From assembly GCF_001648155.1 (NCBI RefSeq), contig NZ_CP015199.1:2118501-2182500 (forward strand): a DNA stretch of 64,000 nucleotides. Reading direction: 5' to 3'. Below the pieces are notes generated by a model. It was given only the letters and a program-made list of their open reading frames with translations, did no database searches and was not told the DNA's origin. The DNA is from Chryseobacterium glaciei. Lineage in GTDB: Bacteria; Bacteroidota; Bacteroidia; Flavobacteriales; Weeksellaceae. Each line of letters opens with the position of its first letter. The stretch's first letter is position 1. Below, one piece after another: positions 34,422-43,192 of this stretch. The translations under genes and the position numbers were made by a program.

Positions 34422-35261
34422 ATGTTAAGAAATTATAGTAACAGCAGGACATTGGGAGACAACATCAGGTTGGGGACGCTGACTGCCTTCACGGCGGGGA
34501 CTATAAATATAGCATCTCTATTAATATTTCTCTCTTTTACCTCAAACGTAACGGGACATTACGCCATTTTGGCGGCAGAAATAAGCAAAGGAAACTGGGC
34601 ACAGGTTGCAGTCGTGGGAGGCTGGATCTTTCTGTTCTTTTTCGGTGGATTTGTATCCAATTTTATTGTCATTAATTTCAATAAAAAAAGTAAATATTTT
34701 GCACACTCAATGCCGATCGTATTAGAAATACTGTGTTTATTGTTTGTTGGAGTTTACGGACAGTTTTTCTATCGAAGAACACTAGAAGAAACGGAATTTT
34801 TGGTGTCATTAATGCTTTTTGCAACCGGTTTGCAGAATGGTTTAACGGCAAGTATATCAAACTTTTCCGTAAAAACAACCCACCTTACGGGAACAACCAC
34901 CGATTTGGGAATACTTTTCTCGATGTTTACCCAGAAAAAGTTTAGAAAAAACGGAGAATTGATTGCAAGAGCAAAACTACTAACGAGCATTATGTTTGCT
35001 TATGTTTTGGGAGCGGTTTTCTCGGGATTAACGTATTATTATCTTGAATTCAGGGTATTTTATGTGATTAGTTTGTGTCTTTTGGTGGTGATTGGATATG
35101 ATATGTATAAAATTCATATCAGACACTTTAAAACACAATATCGATATAGTAAAATTTTTAAAAAGCCGAACCTTGTGGCTTATTTATATGACAAGATCCA
35201 CGGAATTCCGGAAATAAAAGAAAAAAGACAAGAAAAAAGAAAATTGGTGTTTGAGGATTAA
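34422..35261 (+). CDS. YoaK/DUF1275-family membrane protein
   Basis: A 279-residue inner-membrane protein with about six or seven helices. The DUF1275 pattern is recognisable in GTLTAFTAGTINIASLLIFLSFTSNVTGHYAILAAEI and in ATGLQNGLTASISNFSVKTTHLTGTTTDLG. The last 60 residues are cytoplasmic and strongly basic (KEKRQEKRKL). The family's role is unknown. It follows the USP-like gene closely and ends before a terminator hairpin. Confidence 0.85.
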   Translation: MLRNYSNSRTLGDNIRLGTLTAFTAGTINIASLLIFLSFTSNVTGHYAILAAEISKGNWAQVAVVGGWIFLFFFGGFVSNFIVINFNKKSKYFAHSMPIVLEILCLLFVGVYGQFFYRRTLEETEFLVSLMLFATGLQNGLTASISNFSVKTTHLTGTTTDLGILFSMFTQKKFRKNGELIARAKLLTSIMFAYVLGAVFSGLTYYYLEFRVFYVISLCLLVVIGYDMYKIHIRHFKTQYRYSKIFKKPNLVAYLYDKIHGIPEIKEKRQEKRKLVFED

Positions 35262-35316
35262 ATTCAACAAATATCAAGTATATCAGTATTAATTTTGTGT
35301 AAACTAGCTGTGAATC

Positions 35317-35349
35317 AATCCTCTATTTGTGTAATGCAATTAGAGGATT
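35317..35349 (+). terminator. Hairpin after the DUF1275 gene
   Basis: AATCCTCTA (35317-35325) pairs perfectly with TAGAGGATT (35341-35349). A short T-containing tract follows, so it is a plausible but weak terminator. Confidence 0.65.
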
Positions 35350-35501
35350 GTATTTTAAGAAAACCTTTATTAATCGCGAATGTTGCTCTGGTGGATTTAC
35401 GGCAAGATTGTTGATTTGTTGATAATTAAATTGTAATTCACGGTTTTAATGTTTTTATTACCGTTTTCATTGACTATTTTTGTAAGTCGATTTAACGTTT
35501 T

Positions 35502-37280
35502 ATGTCAGATATTATTCAACTTTTACCGGATCATGTAGCCAACCAAATTGCGGCAGGGGAAGTGGTGCAGAGACCTGCGTCCATAGTGAAAGAACTTTTG
35601 GAGAATGCTATAGATGCAGATGCTAGCAAAATTGAGCTTATCATCAGAGATGCCGGAAAAAATCTGATACAGGTTGTAGACGATGGAAAAGGAATGTCTG
35701 AGACCGATGCAAGAATGGCTTTCGAAAGACATGCGACCTCCAAGATCAAAGGAACCGAAGATATATTTAAAATTGCAACAAAAGGTTTCCGTGGTGAAGC
35801 GTTGGCTTCCATTGCGGCAGTTTCTCAGGTTGAGTTAAAGACTAAGCAGAGAGAAGCGGGAATCGGAACTAATATTTACATTGAAGGCGGAGTTTTCCAA
35901 TTTCAGGATCCTGCGCAAACTGCTGAAGGTTCTAATTTTTTAGTTAAAAATTTGTTCTACAACGTTCCTGCAAGAAGAAAATTCCTTAAAAATAATAATA
36001 TTGAATTCCGTCATGTGATCGATGAATTCCAGCGTGTGGCTTTGGCTCATGAAAATCTGGAATTTTCTTTATTTCATGATGATGATCCTGTTTTTAGATT
36101 AAGAAAGGGAAGTCAGATGCAGCGTATCGTTGATATTTTTGGACGAAAATTGCAACCGCAGCTTATTCCAATCAAAGAAGATATTATTTGGTGTAAACTT
36201 CACGGATTTGTCGCTAAACCAGAAGGAGCAAAGAAAACAAGAGGTGAACAGTTTCTTTTTGTGAATGGAAGATATTTTAAAAGTCCATATTTCAATAAAG
36301 CAGTTCAGGAAGCGTTCGAAGGATTACTTTTACCGGGATACATTCCTACGTTTTTTCTTTTCTTAGATCTTGATCCTGAAAAAATCGACGTTAATATTCA
36401 TCCGCAGAAAACAGAAGTTAAATTCGAGGACGAGCATCTTATTTTTGCTTTGCTTCGATCAACCATAAAAAGATCTTTAGGAATTTATAACGTTGCACCG
36501 AGTCTGGATTTTGAAAAAGATCCGCAATTGGATCAGATGATGCAGAAAGCATTTCCAAGCAAGGCAAACAGTATCAATGTTAAAATGCCGGAGATTGTTG
36601 TAGATAAAGATTACAATCCGTTTTTAGAAGAAAGAGTGGTAAAACAAGCCGAAATTCAAAATTTGGCGGAAATGTATCACCAAAATATCGCTGCAGAACC
36701 TTCAAAAATTAATTTGTTTGAAGATGAGGATTTTGATGAAGATCTAATGAGACTTCCGAACGGATATTGGCTCTTCAACAAAGGCGACAGAACGTTGATG
36801 CTGGATTTGGGAAGAATGCACAGATTAATGGTTTCAGAAGTCAATAAACCGACAAGAAAAGGAACAACAAACGGGCACGCTCTTCTTTTCTCTTTGGAAT
36901 ATCATATGAACGAAACGGAGAAGAATAAGTATAAATCAATTAAAAAATTCCTTCCGGAGCTTGGTTTTGACACGAAGGTTGCTCACGAAAATGTGTTAAG
37001 AATTGATGCCGTTCCTGAAGGATTGAAAGAAACACAGGTCATGAAATTCCTTGAAGATCTGTTTGATATTTTAGAATACAAAACGGAAGACGAATTTTTA
37101 CATTTCTATAATAATCAATGGAATAAAATGCAGTCTAAATCCAGATTTGATTTTATATATAAAAAAGATGCGGAACAATTAATAAAAGACTTCACTGCAT
37201 TAGGCTTCCCTGAGTTTTTACCCAACGGGAAAAGATGTTTTTATGAAGTTCCGTTCAATGATTTTAAGAATAAATTTTAA
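35502..37280 (+). CDS. mutL: DNA mismatch repair protein MutL
   Basis: A 592-residue MutL. The GHKL ATPase motifs are intact: ELLENAIDADA near residue 33, DDGKGMSETDARMAFERHATSKI near 60 and GFRGEALASIAAVSQVEL near 93. The second N-terminal part VNGRYFKSPYFNKAV ... IDVNIHPQKTEVKF is also present. The C-terminal dimerisation domain is present. However, at the position of the usual endonuclease motif DQHAxxE it reads LMLDLGRMHRLMVSEV (about residues 429-444). The metal-binding motif thus appears lost. It precedes a rhomboid gene by five bases. A TATTTTTG box lies upstream. Confidence 0.95.
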   Translation: MSDIIQLLPDHVANQIAAGEVVQRPASIVKELLENAIDADASKIELIIRDAGKNLIQVVDDGKGMSETDARMAFERHATSKIKGTEDIFKIATKGFRGEALASIAAVSQVELKTKQREAGIGTNIYIEGGVFQFQDPAQTAEGSNFLVKNLFYNVPARRKFLKNNNIEFRHVIDEFQRVALAHENLEFSLFHDDDPVFRLRKGSQMQRIVDIFGRKLQPQLIPIKEDIIWCKLHGFVAKPEGAKKTRGEQFLFVNGRYFKSPYFNKAVQEAFEGLLLPGYIPTFFLFLDLDPEKIDVNIHPQKTEVKFEDEHLIFALLRSTIKRSLGIYNVAPSLDFEKDPQLDQMMQKAFPSKANSINVKMPEIVVDKDYNPFLEERVVKQAEIQNLAEMYHQNIAAEPSKINLFEDEDFDEDLMRLPNGYWLFNKGDRTLMLDLGRMHRLMVSEVNKPTRKGTTNGHALLFSLEYHMNETEKNKYKSIKKFLPELGFDTKVAHENVLRIDAVPEGLKETQVMKFLEDLFDILEYKTEDEFLHFYNNQWNKMQSKSRFDFIYKKDAEQLIKDFTALGFPEFLPNGKRCFYEVPFNDFKNKF

Positions 37281-37285
37281 AGAAC

Positions 37286-38014
37286 ATGTTTAATAATATA
37301 CCTCCAATTACAAGAAATATTATCATTATAAATGTGATTGTATTTGCTGTGACATTTTTATTAAAAGATCAACTTACGGGTTATCTTGCTGCTTTTTATC
37401 CGTTTTCACCGTTTTTCCACTCTTGGCAGATTATCACTCATATGTTTATGCATGGAAGTTTTATGCATATTTTATTTAATATGTTGACATTGTATAGTTT
37501 CGGGCCGATATTAGAGCAGAGTTTGGGTGAAAGAAAATATCTGATCCTTTATTTTGTAAGTGGATTGGGTGCTTTTTTCCTTTATAATTTGTGGAATTTT
37601 GTTGAAGTTCAGCAGATCACTCATCAATTAGAACAATTAGGATTTAATGTAAGTGCTTATTTGTCCGGAGCTCAAGGAGTTTTTAGTGGAGGGGCAGAAT
37701 CTGTTCTTAAACAAAGAGAATTGGTTGGGGATCTTAATAATATTATGGGAACTCCTATGGTTGGTGCATCTGGAGCAATTTTTGGAGTGATAGCCGCTTT
37801 TGCAACGCTATATCCGGATTCAAAAATCATGATTATGTTTATTCCTGTTCCGGTTAAAGTAAAGTATATTTTACCGGTAATCCTTGTCGTTTCTGTGTTT
37901 TTAGGTATTTCTGGAAACGTAGGAGGTATTGCTCACTTTGCACATGTCGGAGGAGCTTTGGTAGGATTTTTGTTAGCATGGATCTGGAAAAAACATTTAT
38001 ACAGATTCAACTAA
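37286..38014 (+). CDS. Rhomboid-family intramembrane serine protease
   Basis: A 242-residue membrane protein with six helices. HMFMHGSFMHILFNMLTLYSFG near residue 53 carries the rhomboid histidine and asparagine region. The catalytic serine is in VGASGAIFGVIAAF (GASG near 160) and the catalytic histidine in AHFAHVGGALVGFLLA near 218. A hydrophilic insert of about 45 residues (QQITHQLEQLGFNVSAYLSG...) lies between helices 3 and 4. It begins five bases after mutL and is followed after 9 bases by an EEP gene, so all three may be one transcript. Substrates are unknown. Confidence 0.93.
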   Translation: MFNNIPPITRNIIIINVIVFAVTFLLKDQLTGYLAAFYPFSPFFHSWQIITHMFMHGSFMHILFNMLTLYSFGPILEQSLGERKYLILYFVSGLGAFFLYNLWNFVEVQQITHQLEQLGFNVSAYLSGAQGVFSGGAESVLKQRELVGDLNNIMGTPMVGASGAIFGVIAAFATLYPDSKIMIMFIPVPVKVKYILPVILVVSVFLGISGNVGGIAHFAHVGGALVGFLLAWIWKKHLYRFN

Positions 38015-38023
38015 ATTTATTTT

Positions 38024-39013
38024 GTGAAAGTTCTTCGTCTCATATTTTTAATACTGCATGTCGGGATATTCCTTCTTTTATTGGGAATGTTGTTGAATGC
38101 ATATGTTCCGCCAAAGATATTTCCTTGGTTTAATTTATTATCATTAGGATTTCCGATTTTAATGGTTGCTTATGTTTTGTTGATCTTTTTCTGGATTTTC
38201 AGTTGGAAAAAAAGAGCCTTTGTTTTTATGTTATTGGGATTGATTTTTACAAATCCGGTAAAAAGATGGGTGAATTTTTCTTTAGATAAAAAAGAAATTG
38301 CCAATCTCAAGATCTTATCTTTTAATGCAAAAGGAGGATTGAATGGAATGGAAAAGATTGATGATTATGTAAATTCTTCCAACGCAGATTTAGTTTTCTT
38401 ACAAGAAAAGGGAGGTAAAGAATATCATTTTAATGGCTTAAAAAATACAAGCGGAAATTATATTGTTTCCGTATTTACAAAATATAAAGTTATTGATCAG
38501 AAGGAACTTATTAAAAGCGATTATTTCGATAACAATGCCTACGCAACGCAAACAGATATTGAAATAAAGGGAAAAATATATCGGTTTATCAATGTTTATC
38601 TTCAACCCTTTAAGTTTGAAAAAGCGATGGTAAGGCTCGATGGAAACAGCGATGAAGATGAGGAAAAACTGAAAAATGTTGTAAAAAGATTGATACCAAC
38701 CTTTAAAATGCACCAGGATCAGGTTGCAGATATTAAAAAAGGAATCGAAAATTCTCCTTATCCTGTAATTCTGTTGGGAGATCTTAATTCTGTTCCCAAT
38801 TCTTACGAATATTATCATCTTTCAGAAGGTTTGCAAGATGCTTTTCTGGAGGTAGGAAAGGGAAGTGGAACAAGCTTTCACGATTATAAATTTCCATTAA
38901 GAATTGATTATATTTTCACCTCAAAATCAATACAGCCAATTACTTATAAAGTTGACCGTTCGGTGAAAATTTCTGATCATTATCCGGTTGTGGCTACCTT
39001 TAAATTAGACTAG
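38024..39013 (+). CDS. Endonuclease/exonuclease/phosphatase-family protein, copy 1
   Basis: A 329-residue protein with three N-terminal membrane helices (about 3-95) and a C-terminal EEP catalytic domain. Motifs in order are LSFNAKGG, LVFLQEKGG, INVYLQP, ILLGDLNSVPNSYEYYHL and SDHYPVVATF, containing the usual Asn, Glu, Asp and His. The start is GTG at 38024. A paralog with the same layout follows after 78 bases. Such membrane-anchored EEP proteins may cleave phosphodiesters in nucleic acids, lipids or inositol-type compounds; which one is unknown. Confidence 0.88.
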   Translation: MKVLRLIFLILHVGIFLLLLGMLLNAYVPPKIFPWFNLLSLGFPILMVAYVLLIFFWIFSWKKRAFVFMLLGLIFTNPVKRWVNFSLDKKEIANLKILSFNAKGGLNGMEKIDDYVNSSNADLVFLQEKGGKEYHFNGLKNTSGNYIVSVFTKYKVIDQKELIKSDYFDNNAYATQTDIEIKGKIYRFINVYLQPFKFEKAMVRLDGNSDEDEEKLKNVVKRLIPTFKMHQDQVADIKKGIENSPYPVILLGDLNSVPNSYEYYHLSEGLQDAFLEVGKGSGTSFHDYKFPLRIDYIFTSKSIQPITYKVDRSVKISDHYPVVATFKLD

Positions 39014-39091
39014 GGTTTTCATAAAATAAGTTAAAAAAGTTAACGTGGTAGGGTTTTTGCTTAAAAAAAGTGTACCCAAGACCGTTATTCC

Positions 39092-40066
39092 ATGAAGCCG
39101 AGCCAGATCCTGTTGTTTTTCCATATTGTAATCATTGTTTTACTGCTATCCACATTAGGAAATGCATGGATTCCACCCAACCTGTTTGGCAACCTTAATC
39201 TGCTTTCTCTGGGATTTCCTTATCTTGTATTTATACATATTTTATTAACGCTGGTCTGGGTTATCAAAAGAAAAAAAATTGCTATTGCTTTTGTTTTAAG
39301 CACATTTATTTTTTACAATCCAATCAGGAGATGGGTGAATTTTACCCCTAAAAATGAAAATTCAAAATCAATAAGAGATATTAAGGTTTTGACTTTCAAT
39401 GTTAAATATGGTGATTTTGGATGGGATAAAGTGAAAAAATATATTTCAGATCAGGATGCGGATATTATTTTGGTTCAGGAAAGAGATACGAAAACGGCTT
39501 TGAGAGATGATTTAATCAAATATCCTTCTGTAATTTTAAAAACCAAACACAAAATCGTAAGACAGGAAAATCTTGTTGAAGAAAAAGATCGCGGAAATTC
39601 ATTCTACGCAGATATTGACATCAACGGAAAGATTATCAGAGTTGTAAATGTTTATTTGGAACCTTTCAGACTTCATAAATCAATGCTTTCATTTGACGGA
39701 TTTGGTAAGGAAGGAGGAAAGATAAGTACACTTCTTTCTCATATGATTCCTACTTTTAAAGCACACGAAGATCAAATCAGAAGAATCAGAAAAGCGGTAG
39801 ATTTATCGCCTTATCCTGTGATTTTAGCGGGAGATTTTAACTCTGTTCCTAATTCTTATGAATATTATAATTTAGGAAAAGATCTTCAGGATGCATTTTT
39901 ATCTGCCGGAAGCGGAAGTTCTTCAAGTTTTTATGATTATAAAGTGCCTTTGAGAATTGATTATATTTTCAGTTCAAAATCAATTATTCCTTTAAGCTAT
40001 AAAGTGGATAATTCTGTGAAATTATCGGATCACTATCCTGTAATTGCGGAATTTCTGCTAAATTAG
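39092..40066 (+). CDS. Endonuclease/exonuclease/phosphatase-family protein, copy 2
   Basis: A 324-residue tandem paralog of the preceding gene. It keeps the same three membrane helices, conserved segment RRWVNF at the third helix end, and EEP motifs LTFNVKYGD, ILVQERDT, VNVYLEPF, ILAGDFNSVPNSYEYYNL and SDHYPVIAEF. It is therefore a duplicated membrane-tethered phosphoesterase. It is followed four bases later by a small lipoprotein gene. Divergence across the whole length suggests an old duplication. Confidence 0.88.
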   Translation: MKPSQILLFFHIVIIVLLLSTLGNAWIPPNLFGNLNLLSLGFPYLVFIHILLTLVWVIKRKKIAIAFVLSTFIFYNPIRRWVNFTPKNENSKSIRDIKVLTFNVKYGDFGWDKVKKYISDQDADIILVQERDTKTALRDDLIKYPSVILKTKHKIVRQENLVEEKDRGNSFYADIDINGKIIRVVNVYLEPFRLHKSMLSFDGFGKEGGKISTLLSHMIPTFKAHEDQIRRIRKAVDLSPYPVILAGDFNSVPNSYEYYNLGKDLQDAFLSAGSGSSSSFYDYKVPLRIDYIFSSKSIIPLSYKVDNSVKLSDHYPVIAEFLLN

Positions 40067-40070
40067 TTCC

Positions 40071-40430
40071 ATGAAAAATTTAGTTTTTGCAATCCTTACT
40101 TTTCTTGTTTTTCTGAGTGCCTGTTCTAAGCAGGAACCAGCGAGTTTTGATACAAATCAGGAAGTAAAAGTGCATTATGATACGGTTGCTGTTGATTCTT
40201 TTTCTGCAGGAGCAACTTCTGTAGATATTGTTCGCCAGATAAGAATGTCTTCTCAAAAGTATCAGGATTCTATAAAAGAAGCGATAAAACTTCAGGCTGA
40301 AGAAAAGAGAATTAAGGATGAATTAGATAAAGAAAATAAAAAGAAACAGGACGACGAAAAGAAGAAAACTGATGAAGAGAAGAAAAAAAATGCTGCAGAA
40401 ACTCCTTCAACTCCAACAAAAACCGAATAA
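40071..40430 (+). CDS. Small lipoprotein with charged coiled-coil tail
   Basis: A 119-residue protein with a signal peptide and lipobox (FLVFLSAC, Cys near residue 18). A short middle part (VDIVRQIRMSSQKYQDSIKEAIK) follows, then a long Lys/Glu-rich helix (KKKQDDEKKKTDEEKKKN) and a Thr/Pro end. It should be anchored in the envelope. No family is recognised. It may be co-transcribed with the EEP paralogs since it starts four bases after copy 2. Confidence 0.75.
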   Translation: MKNLVFAILTFLVFLSACSKQEPASFDTNQEVKVHYDTVAVDSFSAGATSVDIVRQIRMSSQKYQDSIKEAIKLQAEEKRIKDELDKENKKKQDDEKKKTDEEKKKNAAETPSTPTKTE

Positions 40431-40470
40431 AAATAGTTAAATTTTAAAACTCATTAAAAAATATAAAGCA

Positions 40471-40884
40471 ATGAAAAAACAAATTTTAGCAGCATTAATG
40501 ATTTCAACACTTGTTGTATCATGCACAAAATCAACTACAAAATCTGAAACTACTGAAAATCCTGATGGATCTGTAACAACAACTACAACAACTGTAAGCC
40601 AAAATGGAGTTGATGTGATTGATACTGCAAAAATCGCCGAAGCTAAAGATAACGCAAAAGCTAAAGTAGACGAAGCAGGAAATAAGATAGACGATGCCGC
40701 TCAAAAAGCAAAAGAGAAAATTGATGCGACTGCGGATAAGGCTAAAAATGATCTTCACAAAGCAGGTCAGGACATCAAAACTGAAGCGAATAAAGTTGGT
40801 AAAGATGCCAAAGAAGCCGCTGCAAAAGGAGCTTCGAAAGTGGAAGATGCCGCTAAGAAATTAAAAGAAGATTTAAACAAATAG
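40471..40884 (+). CDS. LEA/apolipoprotein-like repeat lipoprotein
   Basis: A 137-residue lipoprotein with lipobox LVVSC (Cys near residue 18). After a Thr/Ser-rich stretch come amphipathic 11-residue-type repeats rich in Ala, Lys and Asp (KAKVDEAGNKIDDAAQKAKEKIDATADKAK...). These resemble late-embryogenesis-abundant or YtxH-like stress proteins. It probably lies in the periplasm or at the outer membrane and may help against desiccation or membrane stress; this is inference from composition. A strong terminator follows. Confidence 0.75.
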   Translation: MKKQILAALMISTLVVSCTKSTTKSETTENPDGSVTTTTTTVSQNGVDVIDTAKIAEAKDNAKAKVDEAGNKIDDAAQKAKEKIDATADKAKNDLHKAGQDIKTEANKVGKDAKEAAAKGASKVEDAAKKLKEDLNK

Positions 40885-40891
40885 TAAAATT

Positions 40892-40920
40892 AAAACCGCA
40901 GAATAATCTGCGGTTTTTTT
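40892..40920. terminator. Bidirectional terminator between the LEA-like and GH3 genes
   Basis: AAAACCGCAGA pairs perfectly with TCTGCGGTTTT around a four-base loop, with T runs on both strands. The GH3 gene ends at its right edge. Confidence 0.93.
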
Positions 40921-42440
40921 TATTTATTCAGTTCCAATAAAGGATCGATGTATTCTCTGTCGTTGCTTAATCTTGGGACTTTATTTTGTCCGCCCAGTTT
41001 CCCTTTGGATTCCAGCCAGCAATAAAATAGGTTCGGCTTGGCAATATGCACAATTGGTCTTTTTAGTGTCAAATTATTATACCTTTTGGCTTCATAATCT
41101 GAATTGACGGTTTTCAAATGCTGATCAAAACAGTCGATAAAATGATCCAAATTGCTCGGTTTTTCACTGAACTCAAAGATCCACTCATGAGCACCGCCTT
41201 CATTTTCTTTCATGAAAACTGGGGCTCCTGTGAAGTCGGTGATACTGGCTCCTGTAGTTTGGCAGGCTTTAGAAATAGCTGATTCTACATTGGTGATCAT
41301 CAGTTCTTCCCCGAAAGCATTAATATAATGTTTCGTTCTTCCCGTAATTTTAATTCTGAAAGGATTAATTGAAGTAAAAACAACCGTATCCCCAATCAAA
41401 TATCTCCATAAACCGCCGTTGGTAGTAATCACCATCGCGTAGTTTTTGCCAACTTCAACATCTTCTAAGCTTACGACTTTTGGATTGGAAAAATGGAACT
41501 CATCCATCGGGATAAATTCATAGAAAATACCGTAATCCAACATTAGTAGCATTTCGTCACTGTCAGGTCTGTCCTGAATTCCGAAGAAGCCCTCAGAAGC
41601 GTTGTAAATTTCGTAGTAATTGATTTTCTTTCCAATGATCTGCTGGAATTGTTCTTTGTAAGGTTTAAAGCTAATTCCGCCGTGGAAAAAGACTTCCAGA
41701 TTTGGCCATAATTCTGAAATATTCTTAACCTCAGTTTCATTTAAAACTCTCTGCAAAAGAACCATCATCCAACTTGGAACACCCAAAATACTTCCTACAT
41801 CTTCATTTTTAACCTCAGAAGTGATCGCTTTAAGCTTGCTTTCCCATTCGCCCATCAAGGAAACCTTTTTACTTGGAGTCGTGGTAATTTCTACCCAAAA
41901 AGGCAAATTATCGATTAAAATTGCAGATAAATCGCCAAATTTTGTGTTAAAATCAGCGTATAATTCTGAACTTCCGCCTAAACGTAAATTTTTATTGGTA
42001 AAAAGTTGATTTTCAGGATGATTATTGGCGTAAATAGAAACCATATCTTTTCCTGCTTTCATGTGACAGTATTCTAAACTCTCCGCAGAAATAGGAATGT
42101 ATTTGCTTTTCGCGTTTGTTGTACCCGAAGATTTCGCAAAATGTTTGATGTAGCCCGGCCAACTTACGTCTTTATGACCCTGCCTTGCTCTTTCAATATA
42201 AGGTTCAAAATCTTCATAGGTAACGATCGGAACTTTATTTTTAAAGTCCTGATAACTTGAAATGGAATTAAAGCCATACTTTTTACCGTACTCAGTATCC
42301 TCAGAATGAAACAATTGAGAGAATAAAATCCCTTTCTGTGTTTCAATAGGATGATCCATAAAATTCTGTATCTGGTCTATCCTTTGGCGGATGAACCAGT
42401 TGACCACAGTATTGAAGAGTGCTTTCGTTGCCATTTCCAA
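40920..42440 (-). CDS. GH3-family acyl-adenylating (auxin-responsive-like) enzyme
   Basis: A 506-residue protein of the GH3 branch of the ANL adenylating superfamily, which couples carboxylic acids to amines through acyl-AMP. Landmarks are AKSSGTTNAKSKYIPIS near residue 105 (ATP-binding loop), EIYNASEGFFGIQ near 285, TTNGGLWRYLIGDTVVF near 342, and ITGRTKHYINAFGEELMI near 370. GGQNKVPRL lies near the end. GH3 enzymes of Bacteroidota have no settled substrate. It is monocistronic, and the left 76-bp direct repeat of the toxin islet lies in its upstream gap. Confidence 0.9.
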   Translation of the reverse strand: MEMATKALFNTVVNWFIRQRIDQIQNFMDHPIETQKGILFSQLFHSEDTEYGKKYGFNSISSYQDFKNKVPIVTYEDFEPYIERARQGHKDVSWPGYIKHFAKSSGTTNAKSKYIPISAESLEYCHMKAGKDMVSIYANNHPENQLFTNKNLRLGGSSELYADFNTKFGDLSAILIDNLPFWVEITTTPSKKVSLMGEWESKLKAITSEVKNEDVGSILGVPSWMMVLLQRVLNETEVKNISELWPNLEVFFHGGISFKPYKEQFQQIIGKKINYYEIYNASEGFFGIQDRPDSDEMLLMLDYGIFYEFIPMDEFHFSNPKVVSLEDVEVGKNYAMVITTNGGLWRYLIGDTVVFTSINPFRIKITGRTKHYINAFGEELMITNVESAISKACQTTGASITDFTGAPVFMKENEGGAHEWIFEFSEKPSNLDHFIDCFDQHLKTVNSDYEAKRYNNLTLKRPIVHIAKPNLFYCWLESKGKLGGQNKVPRLSNDREYIDPLLELNK

Positions 42441-42482
42441 ATATAACGATATTTGACTTTTCTAAGAATATTTTAACGCGAT

Positions 42483-42558
42483 AAATAAAAAAACCGCTAC
42501 AAATTTTGTAACGGTTTAGTATTTAGATTTATTGTTTCTTAGCAATACTCGTCATAAG
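42483..42558. repeat. 76-bp direct repeat, left copy (islet boundary, with terminator)
   Basis: Identical over 76 bases to 45776-45851. On the minus strand it carries what would be the last codons of the bacilliredoxin gene (TATGACGAGTATTGCTAA), then a terminator hairpin (AAACCGTTACAAA / TTTGTAGCGGTTT, one mismatch) and T run. The sequence is out of place here, so it marks the end of an inserted segment. It also supplies the terminator for the immunity genes. Confidence 0.92.
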
Positions 42559-42579
42559 TCTAACTTCTCATGATATTTT

Positions 42580-42875
42580 TCATTTTCTAATATAGATTCC
42601 ATCAGAATTTTTTATTATTTCCGATGTTTTATGTTTACTTCTAATGTAAATTGGTTCTCCACTTTCATCAGAAATTAATAAAAATATTGCACTTTTAAAA
42701 ACAGGCTCATTAATAAGAACAGTCCAACAGGGAAGCTTTTTATTTTCATTTCCATGTATACTTTTTTCTTTCTCAAATGATGCTCCTTTTATATTTTTTC
42801 ATTGTAATATTTTGCTTGTAAGTCTTTTAATATAATCGTTGCTTTTTCTAAAATTTCTTTTTCGGTATAATTCAT
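42580..42875 (-). pseudogene. Frameshifted immunity-like gene (third paralog)
   Basis: ATG at 42875 starts MNYTEKEILEKATIILKDLQ, which matches the N-terminus of the two immunity genes upstream. The frame then ends early. Adding one A to the six-A run (TTTTTT on the plus strand near 42798) restores a frame coding for a region with KLPCWTVLINEP, ISDESGEPIYIR and EIIKNSDGIYIRK. That region aligns with HPCWIAYIESLF, ISDETSEPLYYQ and EIIKNNEGIYQYQK of the gene at 42888. A one-base deletion is thus the simplest explanation, if not a sequencing error. Confidence 0.8.
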
Positions 42876-42887
42876 TTTAAAATTAGA

Positions 42888-43190
42888 TTATTTTTGGTAT
42901 TGATAAATACCCTCATTATTTTTAATGATTTCCAAAGTAATTAAATTAAAATTTTGATAATATAGTGGTTCTGAAGTTTCGTCAGAAATAGTCAAATGGT
43001 CTTCATTACCAAACAATGACTCTATGTAAGCTATCCAGCAAGGATGCTCTTTGTCTATATTGTTACCTCTTGATAATTTGTTGTTTCCTATAAAAGTAAC
43101 ATGATTGACCTTTCTCATGCTTTGATTTCCATCGAGGTCTTTTATAACTTTAATCGCTTTTTCCAGTATTTGTTCTTTTGTGTGTTTCAT
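42888..43190 (-). CDS. Immunity-protein candidate (paralog 2)
   Basis: A 100-residue cytoplasmic protein beginning MKHTKEQILEKAIKVIKDLDG. No named family is recognised. It has a mixed alpha/beta pattern with a Cys-Trp pair (HPCWIAYIESLFG) and a conserved ISDETSEPLYY strand shared with the broken paralog downstream. The gene lies two bases after paralog 1 and directly downstream of the toxin, the usual place for immunity genes of polymorphic toxins. Function is assigned from that context only. Confidence 0.65.
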   Translation of the reverse strand: MKHTKEQILEKAIKVIKDLDGNQSMRKVNHVTFIGNNKLSRGNNIDKEHPCWIAYIESLFGNEDHLTISDETSEPLYYQNFNLITLEIIKNNEGIYQYQK

Positions 43191-43192
43191 TT

